DNA of 64,000 bases from Arthrobacter sp. ISL-28 (GCF_018613875.1 NZ_JAGGPJ010000008.1:119306-183305); one strand, 5' to 3'. Numbered from the stretch's first letter, positions 38,596 to 48,523 are shown. Made by a program: numbers and translations. Notes: generated by a model not told the origin, from the sequence alone.

Positions 38596-39765
38596 ATGAA
38601 CCACCAACCAGCTGCCCAGACCTATCGCGAACAGCAGGCTGGGTCTCTGCAGAGTGGCGACCACCTCCTCCTGCCAGACGGCCAGCGGTCCGCGGAAATC
38701 CATTCCGTCGAAATCGAAAACGACGACTTCGGCAGCCCCGCCATAGTCCTCGCAACCCTCACCGGTGGCGGAATGCTGCGCATTGCCGCCGGCTCGTCAA
38801 TACGGATCACGGGCACGGAATCTGCGATGGATGAGCCCTCGCTGCTGGAAGCCGCCGCCGCCCAGGACGGTATCGGACAAGACACTGCCAACCAGGAACG
38901 CGCCAGCCAGGACAGTGCCCGACAGGACAGTGCCCGACAGGACAGCGCCAGCCAGAACAGTGCCAGCCAGGACGCTGTGGTCCAGGTAAATGCCGCCGAC
39001 GCAAGTGCAGTCAGGGACTCCGACGCCGCCACCCCGCTTCAGGTGGTCGGGAACCCCCGCGAGGGGGCGGCGCTGCCCCCGGCGCCTCCCGCCGTCGTCG
39101 TTCCTCCCCTGCCGGCCACAACGCCCGCGGTGATCGGGCCGAGCGCAGAAGACCTAGCCCTCATCCCGGAGCCGGCAGGTACGCCGGAATCCGTTGTGGA
39201 AGCCGTTGCGGAGGCCCATCCGGATTCCGTGGGTGTGCTGTTGCTGGCCGACAAGCTGGTCAAGGGCATCAACACGAAATCCGGCAGTTGCCTCAAGGAC
39301 CTCAGCGACCTGGCGCACGAGCTCTTCATCATGCTCAAGGACGCAGACGGCGCGCTGGCCGTCGCGGACCTCCTGAATGTGCTGCCATTCGACGGCAACC
39401 CCGGCAGGTGGTCGTCCGTGGAGGCGTCGCTCGCGCTGTCCACCTACATCTGCCGCCAGACCGGTCAGAAGGAGCGCGCGGCCGTCTACGAAAAGTTGCT
39501 GCGCGCGCCGGAAAACCAGGAGACCGACCCGTTCAAGGCCAGGATGCAGGCCAGGGTCCGCCAGCGCTCGCTGAACGAACCGAACCTGTATGACAAAGAG
39601 ATCTTCCGGTCCATGGACAATTCCAACCATGAGGCCGAGCGCGAATGGCGGCTGCTGCGCCTCGAGTCGCTGCTGTTCCTGCGCGCGCACGGCGGATCGC
39701 AGACCATCAGTGCAGGTGAGCTGGAACGGCGGATAGCGAACGAACTGGAGTCTGTGCGGGCCTAG
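38596..39765 (+). CDS. Hypothetical protein with pentapeptide-repeat linker
   Basis: A 389-residue soluble protein I cannot assign. The N-terminal ~75 residues form a small beta-rich domain (GDHLLLPDGQRSAEIHSVEI, LTGGGMLRIAAGSS). A Gln/Asp/Ser/Ala-rich linker of six 5-residue repeats follows (residues ~96-125), then a Pro/Ala segment. The C-terminal ~200 residues are helical (SVGVLLLADKLVKGINTKSG, LAHELFIMLKDADGALAVAD, WSSVEASLALSTYICRQTG) with a TPR-like feel. No signal peptide. Likely actinobacteria-specific. Confidence 0.7.
   Translation: MNHQPAAQTYREQQAGSLQSGDHLLLPDGQRSAEIHSVEIENDDFGSPAIVLATLTGGGMLRIAAGSSIRITGTESAMDEPSLLEAAAAQDGIGQDTANQERASQDSARQDSARQDSASQNSASQDAVVQVNAADASAVRDSDAATPLQVVGNPREGAALPPAPPAVVVPPLPATTPAVIGPSAEDLALIPEPAGTPESVVEAVAEAHPDSVGVLLLADKLVKGINTKSGSCLKDLSDLAHELFIMLKDADGALAVADLLNVLPFDGNPGRWSSVEASLALSTYICRQTGQKERAAVYEKLLRAPENQETDPFKARMQARVRQRSLNEPNLYDKEIFRSMDNSNHEAEREWRLLRLESLLFLRAHGGSQTISAGELERRIANELESVRA
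38881..38970 (+). repeat. 15-bp tandem repeat x6 within hypothetical gene
   Basis: Six in-frame units like GACAGTGCCCGACAG encode variants of DSARQ/DSASQ. A variable linker by slippage. Confidence 0.88.
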
Positions 39766-39851
39766 TCTGTGCGGGCCTGGCCTCGGGGCGTCTTCCCCCG
39801 ACGAGTGCGCTTCCTCTAGCCCCGGCTGTGCCGAAGTTGTAAATTCAGGCC

Positions 39852-40577
39852 ATGACGAACAATCTGAGCGTAGTGATCAACTCCGATGCGCCGCAGGTTT
39901 GGACGATGCTGCGTGAACCCGCCAAAGTAGCCGAGTGGCACGGCTGGCAGGCAGACGACCTTGCCGCCGAAATCAACGAAATCTACTTCAACAGCACCGT
40001 GATTGAAAGCCCGGACCACACTTCACTGACCGTCGACGGCGGTGACATCTTCACGCTGAAACCGGTGCCCTCCGGGACCGAGGTGAGTGTCACGCGTGCA
40101 GCGCTGGATCACAACTCCGAGTGGGCGGCATGGGACGAGGACATCACCCAGGGCTGGCTGACCTTCCTCCAGCAGCTCAGGTTTGCCTTGGAACGTCATC
40201 CCCACGGCAAACGCCGGACCTTTTTCTTCTCGGTTCCCGGCAGCGAAGGCTCCGCCATCGAAAAGCTCGGGCTCCAGGACGTCCCGGCACCCGGCGAAGA
40301 TTATTCCCTAACTCTGGGAACCGGCGAGGAGATTTCCGGCAAGGTCTGGTACAAATCCAACCATCAGGTGGGACTGACCGTGCACAGCTATGCCGAACGC
40401 GGCGATGGCCTGCTGATCGTGGCGGACCAGCCCGTCATCCCGGAAGTCCGTCCCGACGGCGGCTCGTTGGTGATCCTCTCGACCTACGATCTGGGGGCCC
40501 ACAGCCTCGAGACCATCCGCAGCCTGTGGGATGACTGGCGGGCTGAGAACTACCCCACATCGGAGCCGATCCACTGA
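39852..40577 (+). CDS. SRPBCC/START-like domain protein
   Basis: A 241-residue protein. The N-terminal ~115 residues match the SRPBCC hydrophobic-ligand fold (INSDAPQVWTMLREPAKVAEWHGW start, DEDITQGWLTFLQQLRFALE C-terminal helix). A second half (TFFFSVPGSEGSAIEKLGL, GTGEEISGKVWYKSNHQVGL) may be a related degenerate domain. Ligand unknown, cytosolic. Starts at an ATG in front of tgt with 33 bases between the two genes, so the two may be co-transcribed. Confidence 0.8.
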   Translation: MTNNLSVVINSDAPQVWTMLREPAKVAEWHGWQADDLAAEINEIYFNSTVIESPDHTSLTVDGGDIFTLKPVPSGTEVSVTRAALDHNSEWAAWDEDITQGWLTFLQQLRFALERHPHGKRRTFFFSVPGSEGSAIEKLGLQDVPAPGEDYSLTLGTGEEISGKVWYKSNHQVGLTVHSYAERGDGLLIVADQPVIPEVRPDGGSLVILSTYDLGAHSLETIRSLWDDWRAENYPTSEPIH

Positions 40578-40607
40578 GCTGCCGCGCGCCCAAGCTGGCA
40601 CACTTGA

Positions 40608-41897
<1,290 letters not shown>

Positions 41898-41985
41898 GTC
41901 CGGTCCCGGCCCGCCACCCGGGACGCTGCCGCCCGTACCCCGGCCCGCCACCTGCGCCCGCGCCCGCGCCTGCGCCCGCGCCCGC

Positions 41986-42053
41986 GCCGTTTCGACGGTT
42001 CCCTGCCAGCTAGACGCATGGGCGCGTCGAACCGGCAGGGAACCGTCGAGCCG
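41986..42053. repeat. Palindromic repeat family A, copy 2
   Basis: Arms GCCGTTTCGACGGTTCCCTG and CAGGGAACCGTCGAGCCGG enclose an inner stem (TAGACGC/GCGTCGA). Preceded by a low-complexity CCCGCG run at 41950-41988. Lies just before the DUF559-type gene. Confidence 0.88.
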
Positions 42054-42114
42054 GGTTTCCACATAGCCGATCCCGGGTCTGGAAGCTGGCGGTCGCGAAG
42101 CCGAGGCTGGAACC

Positions 42115-43044
42115 ATGACACAGCCTCAGCTTCCCCTCGGCACCATGTGGCGCACGCAGGAACTGCTCAGCGTCGGCGTTCATTCGCGGGCCATCGCCAG
42201 CCTGATGCGCAGCGGAGACCTGGTGCGGCCCCGCCGCGGCTGCTACGTCCGGGGCAGCTGGTGGAACAGTCTGAAGCCCGGTACGCGCAGCCGCTACCTG
42301 GTTCATGCCCATGCACACGGGACACTTACGACGTCGGCCGGCGGCTTTGTTTACAGCCACACCTCAGGTGCCCGCCTGCGCCGGCTTCGTTTGTGGAACG
42401 TCGACGACCGGATCCATCTGACGCAGCCCACGTGCCCGTCCCGAATTTCGCACGGCCGTGACGTTGTTGCCCATACTCGTACCCTGGGCGCGGGCGATAT
42501 CAGTTTCGTGGCCGGGCTCCCCTGCACGTCACTTGAACGGACTGTGGTGGATTGCTGCCTGATGTTCAACCTTCGGCAGTCTCTCATTCTTGTGGACCAT
42601 GCCTGCCGGCTGGGCGCGGACCTTGAGGATCTGCGGTCCCGCTGCACTGCACTGACGGGGCGCAACGGAGTCGTCGCAGTGCGGCGGGCCCTCGAACTGG
42701 CTGACCCCCGCTCTGAGTCACCCGGTGAAACCCTGACCAGGGAGCTGCTTCACCGGCTCAGGATCGAGCCGCCCGAACCCCAGTACGTGGTGCACACGCG
42801 GCTGGGCGAGCATCGGCTGGACTTCGCCTGGCGCAAGCGGAAAGTGGCGCTCGAATTCGACGGCAAGGTCAAGTATTTCGACCATCAGCCCACCGGCGAG
42901 GTCCTGTTTGAGGAACGTCGCCGTGAAAAGGCGCTAATGGAGCAAGGCTGGACCTTCATCCGGATCGAATGGAAGGACCTGTTCAACGAAGCGGAATTCA
43001 AGTACCGGGTGCTCCGGGCGCTTGGCGGTCGTCCAGGCGACTAG
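42115..43044 (+). CDS. DUF559-type nuclease-like protein with AbiEi-like N-terminal winged helix
   Basis: A 309-residue protein. The N-terminal ~60 residues form a winged helix (WRTQELLSVGVHSRAIASLM, RSGDLVRPRRGCYVRG) of the kind seen in AbiEi-type antitoxins. The C-terminal ~100 residues have a Vsr/PD-(D/E)XK-like core, RLDFAWRKRKVALEFDGKVKYF, with Asp, Glu-Phe-Asp-Gly-Lys and a final WTFIRIEWKDLF strand, so metal-dependent nuclease residues appear intact. The function of this common actinobacterial family is unknown; very-short-patch repair or toxin-antitoxin roles have been suggested by fold. Bracketed by family A palindromes on both sides. Confidence 0.8.
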   Translation: MTQPQLPLGTMWRTQELLSVGVHSRAIASLMRSGDLVRPRRGCYVRGSWWNSLKPGTRSRYLVHAHAHGTLTTSAGGFVYSHTSGARLRRLRLWNVDDRIHLTQPTCPSRISHGRDVVAHTRTLGAGDISFVAGLPCTSLERTVVDCCLMFNLRQSLILVDHACRLGADLEDLRSRCTALTGRNGVVAVRRALELADPRSESPGETLTRELLHRLRIEPPEPQYVVHTRLGEHRLDFAWRKRKVALEFDGKVKYFDHQPTGEVLFEERRREKALMEQGWTFIRIEWKDLFNEAEFKYRVLRALGGRPGD

Positions 43045-43066
43045 CCTTCACCGTCCCGGCGCTCCC

Positions 43067-43137
43067 GCCGTTTCGACGGTTCCCTGCCGTTTCGATGTCA
43101 CGCAGCATCGATTGGGGCAGGAACCGTCTAAACGGCC
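43067..43137. repeat. Palindromic repeat family A, copy 3
   Basis: Arms GCCGTTTCGACGGTTCCCTG and GCAGGAACCGTCTAAACGGC with an inner CGATG/CATCG stem. Begins about 20 bases after the DUF559-type gene. Confidence 0.88.
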
Positions 43138-43183
43138 CACAGTCAGGGCGTGCCGGTAGGACGGCGGCGGCCGGCTGCACTGC

Positions 43184-43239
43184 CTCCGTCACCTCGTCTC
43201 CGTCACCTCGTCTCCGTCACCGCGTCTCCGTCACCGCGC
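43184..43239. repeat. 14-bp tandem repeat x4
   Basis: Four units of CTCCGTCACCTCGT/CTCCGTCACCGCGT at the 3' end of the transporter remnant. It appears to have grown from that gene's terminal codons. Confidence 0.9.
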
Positions 43240-43440
43240 CGTAGCTCGGCTCGCGCTTTCTTGATCCAGCCAATGACGAAGGTCGTCACCGGCACGAACA
43301 GGAACTCGACGAGGGTCTTGTAAAGGAATCCGACCACCACGTAGTTCAGAAATGTGGCAAGTCGCTGATGCAGATCACGGAAGCCGGGATGCTGCAGAAG
43401 ATCAGTGTGTCCACAAATTCCCCGGCGACGACGACCGGTT
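43203..43440 (-). pseudogene. Decayed C-terminal fragment of VUT/YhhQ-type queuosine precursor transporter
   Basis: Only the last ~75 codons survive, and they are split across frames. One frame reads VVAGEFVDTLIFCSI...VICIS and hits a stop; the next reads FLNYVVVGFLYKTLVEFLFV and PVTTFVIGWIKK, which is the highly characteristic C-terminus of VUT-family 7-cyano-7-deazaguanine/7-aminomethyl-deazaguanine transporters. A further shift gives the expected end KREPSYG. The 5' five or six helices are absent and a family A palindrome lies where they should be. Nearness to tgt supports the identity. Non-functional. Confidence 0.85.
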
Positions 43441-43512
43441 AACGACGACGGCGGGCCGCCGGCTCCGGGACCTGAAGTCCGCCCAGTAGCCGGCCACCCG
43501 CCGTCGTACGCG

Positions 43513-43583
43513 TCTATTTCGATGGTTCCCTGCCGCCTCGACGCTTTCGGGCGTCGAGTGTGCACGGAACCGTCGAAACGGCC
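43513..43583. repeat. Palindromic repeat family A, copy 4
   Basis: Outer arms TTTCGATGGTTCC/GGAACCGTCGAAA and a perfect inner 8-bp stem CTCGACGC/GCGTCGAG (43537-43544 with 43551-43558). Located between the transporter remnant and the MHS transporter gene. Confidence 0.88.
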
Positions 43584-43590
43584 CGCGGAC

Positions 43591-45018
43591 CTAGCGCCGA
43601 GATGCCTCGATAAGCTCCTCGTCGTCCCCGCGGCCTGCGTCGGTGGGGTCGTCCGCGGCAACGGCTGCCTGCGACCAGGCGTCGCCCTGCTCACGGTCCA
43701 GGTGCGTTGCCTTCTTGTTCTTCAGCGCGAAGATGTAAACCAGCAGCGAGAGGCCGATGGCCACGGTGACGTAGGTGAAGAACAGGTCCACCTGGCCGGC
43801 CTTCTGCAGTGCCGCACCGATGAGCGGAACGGTCCCGCCGAAGAGCGAGTTGGCGATGGCGTAACCCAGGCCGACGCCGAGGGCGCGGATCGAAGCAGGG
43901 AACAGCTCGGCCTTCACTAAGGCGTTGATGGAGGTGTAGCCGCCAACAATCAGCAGGCCGCCCATCATGAGCAGGAACGCCGTGAACGGATCCTTGGTGC
44001 CGGCGAGTGTGGAGAGCAGCGGCCAGGTAAACAGCAGGCCGCTGATGCCGAACCAGAGCAGCAACGGCTTGCGGCCCACCTTGTCCGAGATCATGCCGTA
44101 GACGGGCTGCAGGAGCATGAAAATGAGCAGTGCCCAGAAGTTGATGACCGACGTGTCCGTCTTGGCGATCCCCGAAGTATCGTTCATGAACTTCAGGATG
44201 AAGTTGGTGTACGTGTAGAACGCCACCGTGCCGCCTAGAGTCACGCCGATGCAGATCAGCAGCGGCTTCCAGTGCTGCGTGAACAGCAGCTTCATGGTGC
44301 CGGGCCGGGCCTCGCCGGCCACGAGGGGGGCCTTGGCAGCACGGACCTGCTCCTCGGAGACGGTCTCTTCCATGGAGCGCCGCAGCCACAGGACCACGAG
44401 CGCGGCGACGCCGCCGATGGCGAACGGGATGCGCCAGCCCCACTCCGTCAGCACGTCCTTGCCCATGGTGTTCTGCAGGATGACGAGGACCAGCAGGGCC
44501 AGCATTTGTCCGCCGATCAGGGTGACGTACTGGAAGCTGGAGAAGAAGCCGCGGCGCTTGGAGGTGGCGGCCTCGGACATGTACGTGGCACTGGTGCCGT
44601 ATTCGCCGCCGACGGAGAAGCCCTGGACCAGGCGAACGAGAATCAGCAGAAGCAGTGCCCAGACGCCGATCTGCTGGGTCGTGGGCAGGATCGCGATCGC
44701 AAACGAGCCGGCCGACATCATGGTCACGCTGAGTGTCAGGGCTGCCTTGCGGCCGTTGCGGTCGGCATAGCGGCCGAAGAACCAGCTGCCGATGGGGCGC
44801 ATGAGGAACGACGTCGAGAAGACGGCCATCGCCTCAAGGCCGGCCTGGAGCTCGTCCTTGGAGTTGAAGAAGTGGGACTGGAAGTAGGCTGCGAAGACTG
44901 TGTAGACGTAGAGGTCGTACCACTCCACAAGGTTGCCTGCGGAGCCTTTGAGGATATTGCTCACGGCCCTGCGGGTCTGGGCTGCCTCATACTGGGTCAC
45001 GGTTTGCTGGATGCTCAT
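43591..45018 (-). CDS. MHS-family (metabolite:H+ symporter) MFS transporter, carboxylate-type
   Basis: A 475-residue 12-helix transporter. MHS hallmarks: NLVEWYDLYVYTVFAAYFQ in helix 1, the loop 2-3 motif GSWFFGRYADRNGRKAAL, and VRLVQGFSVGGEYGTSATYM in helix 5. The closest named relatives are alpha-ketoglutarate (KgtP), proline/betaine and dicarboxylate permeases, so a carboxylate substrate is likely. The ATG at 45018 (MSIQQTV) overlaps by one base the stop of a 26-residue leader ORF. Divergent from a response regulator/kinase/TAXI binding-protein operon that probably controls it. The charged C-terminus is cytosolic. Confidence 0.9.
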   Translation of the reverse strand: MSIQQTVTQYEAAQTRRAVSNILKGSAGNLVEWYDLYVYTVFAAYFQSHFFNSKDELQAGLEAMAVFSTSFLMRPIGSWFFGRYADRNGRKAALTLSVTMMSAGSFAIAILPTTQQIGVWALLLLILVRLVQGFSVGGEYGTSATYMSEAATSKRRGFFSSFQYVTLIGGQMLALLVLVILQNTMGKDVLTEWGWRIPFAIGGVAALVVLWLRRSMEETVSEEQVRAAKAPLVAGEARPGTMKLLFTQHWKPLLICIGVTLGGTVAFYTYTNFILKFMNDTSGIAKTDTSVINFWALLIFMLLQPVYGMISDKVGRKPLLLWFGISGLLFTWPLLSTLAGTKDPFTAFLLMMGGLLIVGGYTSINALVKAELFPASIRALGVGLGYAIANSLFGGTVPLIGAALQKAGQVDLFFTYVTVAIGLSLLVYIFALKNKKATHLDREQGDAWSQAAVAADDPTDAGRGDDEELIEASRR

Positions 45019-45098
45019 CAGTGAACCTTCCTTGACGGTGCCGCTGCCGGCAGCCGTTCCTGGCGTACTTTCATGCTGTCCATGGCCACTTTGCTCAC
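45018..45098 (-). CDS. 26-residue leader ORF coupled to the MHS transporter
   Basis: GTG start at 45098 with a strong ribosome binding site GAGGAGG five bases upstream, encoding MSKVAMDSMKVRQERLPAAA and PSRKVH. The TGA shares its A with the ATG of the transporter (TGATG). The transporter's own ribosome binding site (GGAAGG) lies within the end of the ORF. This arrangement suggests translational coupling or a regulatory leader peptide. The peptide is basic, with no hydrophobic segment and no attenuator-like codon run. Confidence 0.55.
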   Translation of the reverse strand: MSKVAMDSMKVRQERLPAAAPSRKVH

Positions 45099-45367
45099 GG
45101 TTCCTCCTCGACGTTGACAGTCCCCCTGAACAGCAGAGGACCCGATCCAAACTATTCGTGATGCAGGGCACAACCAACGTGCGCGGGGATTTCCTAACAC
45201 TTCCTTAGGTTTTCCCGCTCCCTGCTCATCCTGGCTCGCCACGGCGCCATCAAGGCGCCCCGTGGTGGCGCCTCATCATCGCCGCAGGGCAAAAAACCGG
45301 GAGAAGGGGTAATCTCCAAAGCGGGCAGCATGATGCGGACGCCCAACCAGCGAAAAGGGACCAGGCA
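45099..45367. other. Divergent regulatory region between MHS transporter and TCS operon
   Basis: About 270 bases holding both promoters. The sequence CTAACACTTCCTTAGG at 45196-45211 forms an imperfect inverted repeat (CCTAA/TTAGG), a candidate response-regulator site. I cannot assign -35/-10 elements with confidence. Confidence 0.45.
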
Positions 45368-46036
45368 ATGGAAGTGCTCATCGTCGAGGACGACGACGCC
45401 ATGGCGGCCGCTCTTGACGCAGCGGTCGTCTCCGCCGGCCATAAGGCAACCAGGGTGTCCCGAGGGGCCGATGCACTCCTGGTCCACAGGCGGTTCGAGG
45501 TGGTCCTTCTGGACCTGGGGCTTCCGGATATGGATGGGCTCGAGGTACTCCGGAAGCTTCGCCAGGTCACGCCGTGTCCCATCCTGATCCTCACCGCCCG
45601 CGACGATGAGCGGAGCGTGGTGCTGGGGCTGCGGTCCGGTGCCGATGACTACCTCGTGAAGCCGGTAAAACTCGTAGAACTGCTTGCCCGCATAGAAGCT
45701 GTCACCAGGCGGGCAGGCCGTCCCCGCGGCAACAGGCAACAAAACATTGTGCTGGGGGATCTCGACGTCGACCTCGACCGACGAGTGGCGTCGCTCGGTT
45801 CGCGGGTGCTGCCATTGACGGCGACCGAGTTCGACTTGCTTGCGCTTTTGGCCCGTCATGCGGGTTCCGTGGTCACCCGGGAACAGATCCTGGATACCTT
45901 GTGGGGTGATGCGTTCGTCGCATCCTCGCGGTCCCTTGACGTTCACCTGACGGGCCTGAGGGCAAAACTCCAGCTGCCCGGTTTCATCATTAATGTCCGC
46001 GGGGTCGGTTACCGGATTGAGGCGGATTCTGCGTGA
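45368..46036 (+). CDS. OmpR/PhoB-type response regulator
   Basis: A 222-residue two-domain regulator. Receiver domain: acidic pair EDDD at residues 7-10, phospho-acceptor Asp49 in VVLLDLGLPDMDG, Thr in ILTARDD, Lys in YLVKP. DNA-binding winged helix from ~130: LTATEFDLLALLARHAGSVV, SRSLDVHLTGLRAKL, IINVRGVGYRI. The TctD-like branch of such regulators controls carboxylate transport. First gene of a three-gene operon; its stop overlaps the kinase start (GTGA). Confidence 0.93.
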   Translation: MEVLIVEDDDAMAAALDAAVVSAGHKATRVSRGADALLVHRRFEVVLLDLGLPDMDGLEVLRKLRQVTPCPILILTARDDERSVVLGLRSGADDYLVKPVKLVELLARIEAVTRRAGRPRGNRQQNIVLGDLDVDLDRRVASLGSRVLPLTATEFDLLALLARHAGSVVTREQILDTLWGDAFVASSRSLDVHLTGLRAKLQLPGFIINVRGVGYRIEADSA

Positions 46037-47466
46037 AACTGCGCGTCCTGGGCGTCCTCAGCCTGCTGTCCGTCCTCATGGTCATCATCGTCTCCAACGC
46101 CATCCTGACATCCGCGAGCCGGGAGCTCACACAGGAGCTCCAGATCAACCGGGTTGCAGCACTCAACAGGTTCGCGCAAGTCGCCTATGACGCTGCGCTG
46201 GACGGCGATTCCACCCAGCTCCAGCGGGAGATGGACACGTATTCCGGGCTGTACGAAGAGGGCGTCCTGATCCGCCTCCAGCGGGGTACCTTGCGCTCCG
46301 GCGGCGTGAGCGAGGACCGGGCAGACGTTCGCGAGGCTATTGCCCGGGCCAATCTGAACCTCAGCGACACGACGCTCGCCCCGCTACAGCCGTTCGGAAC
46401 CGGCTCTGAAGTGATATCGCGGTCATTCGGAAGTGCCAGCCAGGTCCTTGGCGAGGCTGTCCTCGAAGTAAACCTGGACGCGGCCCGGCACAAACTTCGG
46501 GAACGGTGGCTCGTCGTCGGACTGGCGGCGTCGGCGCTCGGGGCGGTGCTACTCCTGGGTGCGGCGCGTGTGACCAGGTGGGTGTTGCGTCCCGTTCATC
46601 GGTTGAATTCGGCGGTGACCGAGCTCGAGGCGACGGGCCGGACGAGTCACCTTCCGGAGGATGGCCCGCCGGAGCTGAGGGAGCTGAGCCGTTCCTTCTC
46701 GACAATGGCCCGCGCCGTCAGTGAAAGTATCGATTCCCAACGCCAACTGATAGCAGACACGTCACACCAGTTGCGCAATCCTGTGGGCGCGCTGCGGTTG
46801 AGGATCGATCTACTGCAGCTGGAGCTGGAAACAGGCCGGGAACATGCCGCGGCGGCGGGAGTATTGGCTGAACTTGAACGTGTGGAAGAGATCCTGGACG
46901 GAGTGCTGAAGCTGGCGGCGGCTGAGCACCGGGCCTTCGAGGATTCTGCACGCGGCGCGCTTGGTCCCGCTTCCGGCCAGGACAAGGCCCTCATCGACCC
47001 CTTCCCTGTTTTGCAGGAAGAAGTCGAACGGGCGGAACCCGCCGCACAGCGTGCGGGAGCATCGATCGTGTTGGAAAGACCGCCTGACCCCGCGGTGCAA
47101 TTGGCCTGCAACTCCGCCGAATTGGCCCAGATGGTTGGGGAGCTCCTCAACAATGCCATCAAATACGCCCCCGGCGCCACCATCTCCGTTGCCGTCCGCA
47201 AGGGTACAGGAACGGCGACAATCGAAGTATCCGACCACGGTCCCGGGCTTTCCGCTGACGAAAGGGCCGCGGCCACAACCCGGTTCTGGCGGTCATCGCG
47301 GCATCGGGAGGTTCGCGGCAACGGCCTGGGCATGACCATCGTGGACAAGCTGGCGGGGGCCAATGGCGGCCGCCTGCTGCTGGCGGAGCGATCACCCCAT
47401 GGTCTGATGGCCCGCATCGAGTTTCCGCACCCGTTGGTCCCGCCGCAGGGGCACCCTCATGACTGA
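46033..47466 (+). CDS. Sensor histidine kinase
   Basis: A 477-residue membrane kinase. Helix 1 (VLGVLSLLSVLMVIIVSNAIL) and helix 2 (WLVVGLAASALGAVLLLGAA, residue ~160) enclose a ~125-residue extracytoplasmic domain. Then a HAMP segment, a HisKA domain with phospho-His245 in IADTSHQLRNPVGALRLRID, and the HATPase domain with N-box LLNNAIKYAP, G1 EVSDHGPGLS and G2 GNGLGMTIV. GTG start overlapping the regulator. Its stop overlaps the downstream TAXI binding protein, which may present ligand to the extracytoplasmic domain. Confidence 0.93.
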   Translation: MKLRVLGVLSLLSVLMVIIVSNAILTSASRELTQELQINRVAALNRFAQVAYDAALDGDSTQLQREMDTYSGLYEEGVLIRLQRGTLRSGGVSEDRADVREAIARANLNLSDTTLAPLQPFGTGSEVISRSFGSASQVLGEAVLEVNLDAARHKLRERWLVVGLAASALGAVLLLGAARVTRWVLRPVHRLNSAVTELEATGRTSHLPEDGPPELRELSRSFSTMARAVSESIDSQRQLIADTSHQLRNPVGALRLRIDLLQLELETGREHAAAAGVLAELERVEEILDGVLKLAAAEHRAFEDSARGALGPASGQDKALIDPFPVLQEEVERAEPAAQRAGASIVLERPPDPAVQLACNSAELAQMVGELLNNAIKYAPGATISVAVRKGTGTATIEVSDHGPGLSADERAAATTRFWRSSRHREVRGNGLGMTIVDKLAGANGGRLLLAERSPHGLMARIEFPHPLVPPQGHPHD

Positions 47467-48487
47467 TTTTATTGCAGCCTGCGGACTTCCCCGGCGGACC
47501 GCCCTCAAAGCCGGACTGGCCGCGGGTCTGGCCGGCGTCCTTCTGCCCGCTCTCAGTGCATGCACTTCGACGGGACGTCCCGGCACGGTCACAGTGGCAG
47601 GCGGCGAACCGGGAGGCTTCTACCTTGAGTTTTCCACCCTGCTGGCAGAGTCCCTTCAGCGCCATGGCGTTGCGGACAGGGCGGTGCCGCTGACGACGGG
47701 CGGCAGCCTCGAGAACCTGGAGCATCTCCTGACCGGCAAAACCACGTTCGCCGTCGCACTGGCAGACGCAGCGGCGCAGCAGGTGGCGGCGAAAAATCCG
47801 CCAACCGGTACTGTCCACATTGCCGCCCTGGGAAAGGTGTATGAAAACTACGTCCATTGCGTCGTGCGCAAGAGCAGCGGCATCCGGGACTTCACCGAGC
47901 TCGCCGGCGGAACCGTGGCCATCGGTCAGCCTGGTTCGGGGACCTCACTAACCACTCATCGCCTCATCGAGGCCGCCGGGCTGGGATCCACTGCTGCCGG
48001 TCGCTCCGCCCACGCTGCCTCCACGGCGAAGACCGTCAGGGTGGTGAACCTCGGGCTGAACGACGGCCTTGCCGCATTGCGGGGCGGTTCAGTGGATGCA
48101 TTGTTCTGGTCCGGAGGCGTGCCCACGGCCGCCATCGCGGCCACCCACAAGGAGGTCGGCCTTCGCTTCCTCGACCTTTCCGCATTGATCCCGGCGATGC
48201 GGACGCGTTACGGCGTGTTCTACGATCGGGTTTTGATCCCTGAAGGCGGCTACGAAAGCACCCCGGCAGTGTGGACGGTGGGCGTGGCCAACCTGCTCCT
48301 GTGCCGCAACGATCTGGATGATGCCACCGTGAAGAGGACGGTCGAACTGCTGGTGGACCATGCTCAGGAACTCATCCCACGGTCCAGTCTGGGGGTTCAG
48401 TTCCTGAGCCCGGAATCGCTCATCAACACGGCGGGACTGCCCCTGCATCCCGCAGCTGCCGCCGCATACAGGACATTGCACGGTTAG
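47459..48487 (+). CDS. TAXI-family solute-binding lipoprotein, probable sensor partner
   Basis: A 342-residue TRAP-type TAXI binding protein. A twin-arginine-like start (LPRRTALKAGLAAGLAGVLLPAL) ends in lipobox LSAC. Binding-protein core: VTVAGGEPGGFYLEFSTLLAE, TGGSLENLEHLLTGKTTFAV, GGTVAIGQPGSGTSLTTHRL and DALFWSGGVPTAAI. No TAXI permease gene lies nearby; instead the gene overlaps a histidine kinase. This fits a sensing role, as for binding proteins paired with TctE-like kinases. The ligand is probably a carboxylate such as glutamate, oxoglutarate or a C4 acid, by family. Confidence 0.88.
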   Translation: MTDFIAACGLPRRTALKAGLAAGLAGVLLPALSACTSTGRPGTVTVAGGEPGGFYLEFSTLLAESLQRHGVADRAVPLTTGGSLENLEHLLTGKTTFAVALADAAAQQVAAKNPPTGTVHIAALGKVYENYVHCVVRKSSGIRDFTELAGGTVAIGQPGSGTSLTTHRLIEAAGLGSTAAGRSAHAASTAKTVRVVNLGLNDGLAALRGGSVDALFWSGGVPTAAIAATHKEVGLRFLDLSALIPAMRTRYGVFYDRVLIPEGGYESTPAVWTVGVANLLLCRNDLDDATVKRTVELLVDHAQELIPRSSLGVQFLSPESLINTAGLPLHPAAAAAYRTLHG

Positions 48488-48523
48488 CCAGCGACGGCGG
48501 CCGTGGGCGGCCGCCGCCAACCG

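Noticed and set aside
43203..43694. 163-residue minus-strand ORF as an intact gene
   Set aside because: Its first ~110 residues read through a family A palindrome and noise; only the last ~50 residues are the transporter C-terminus, so it is a pseudogene fragment.
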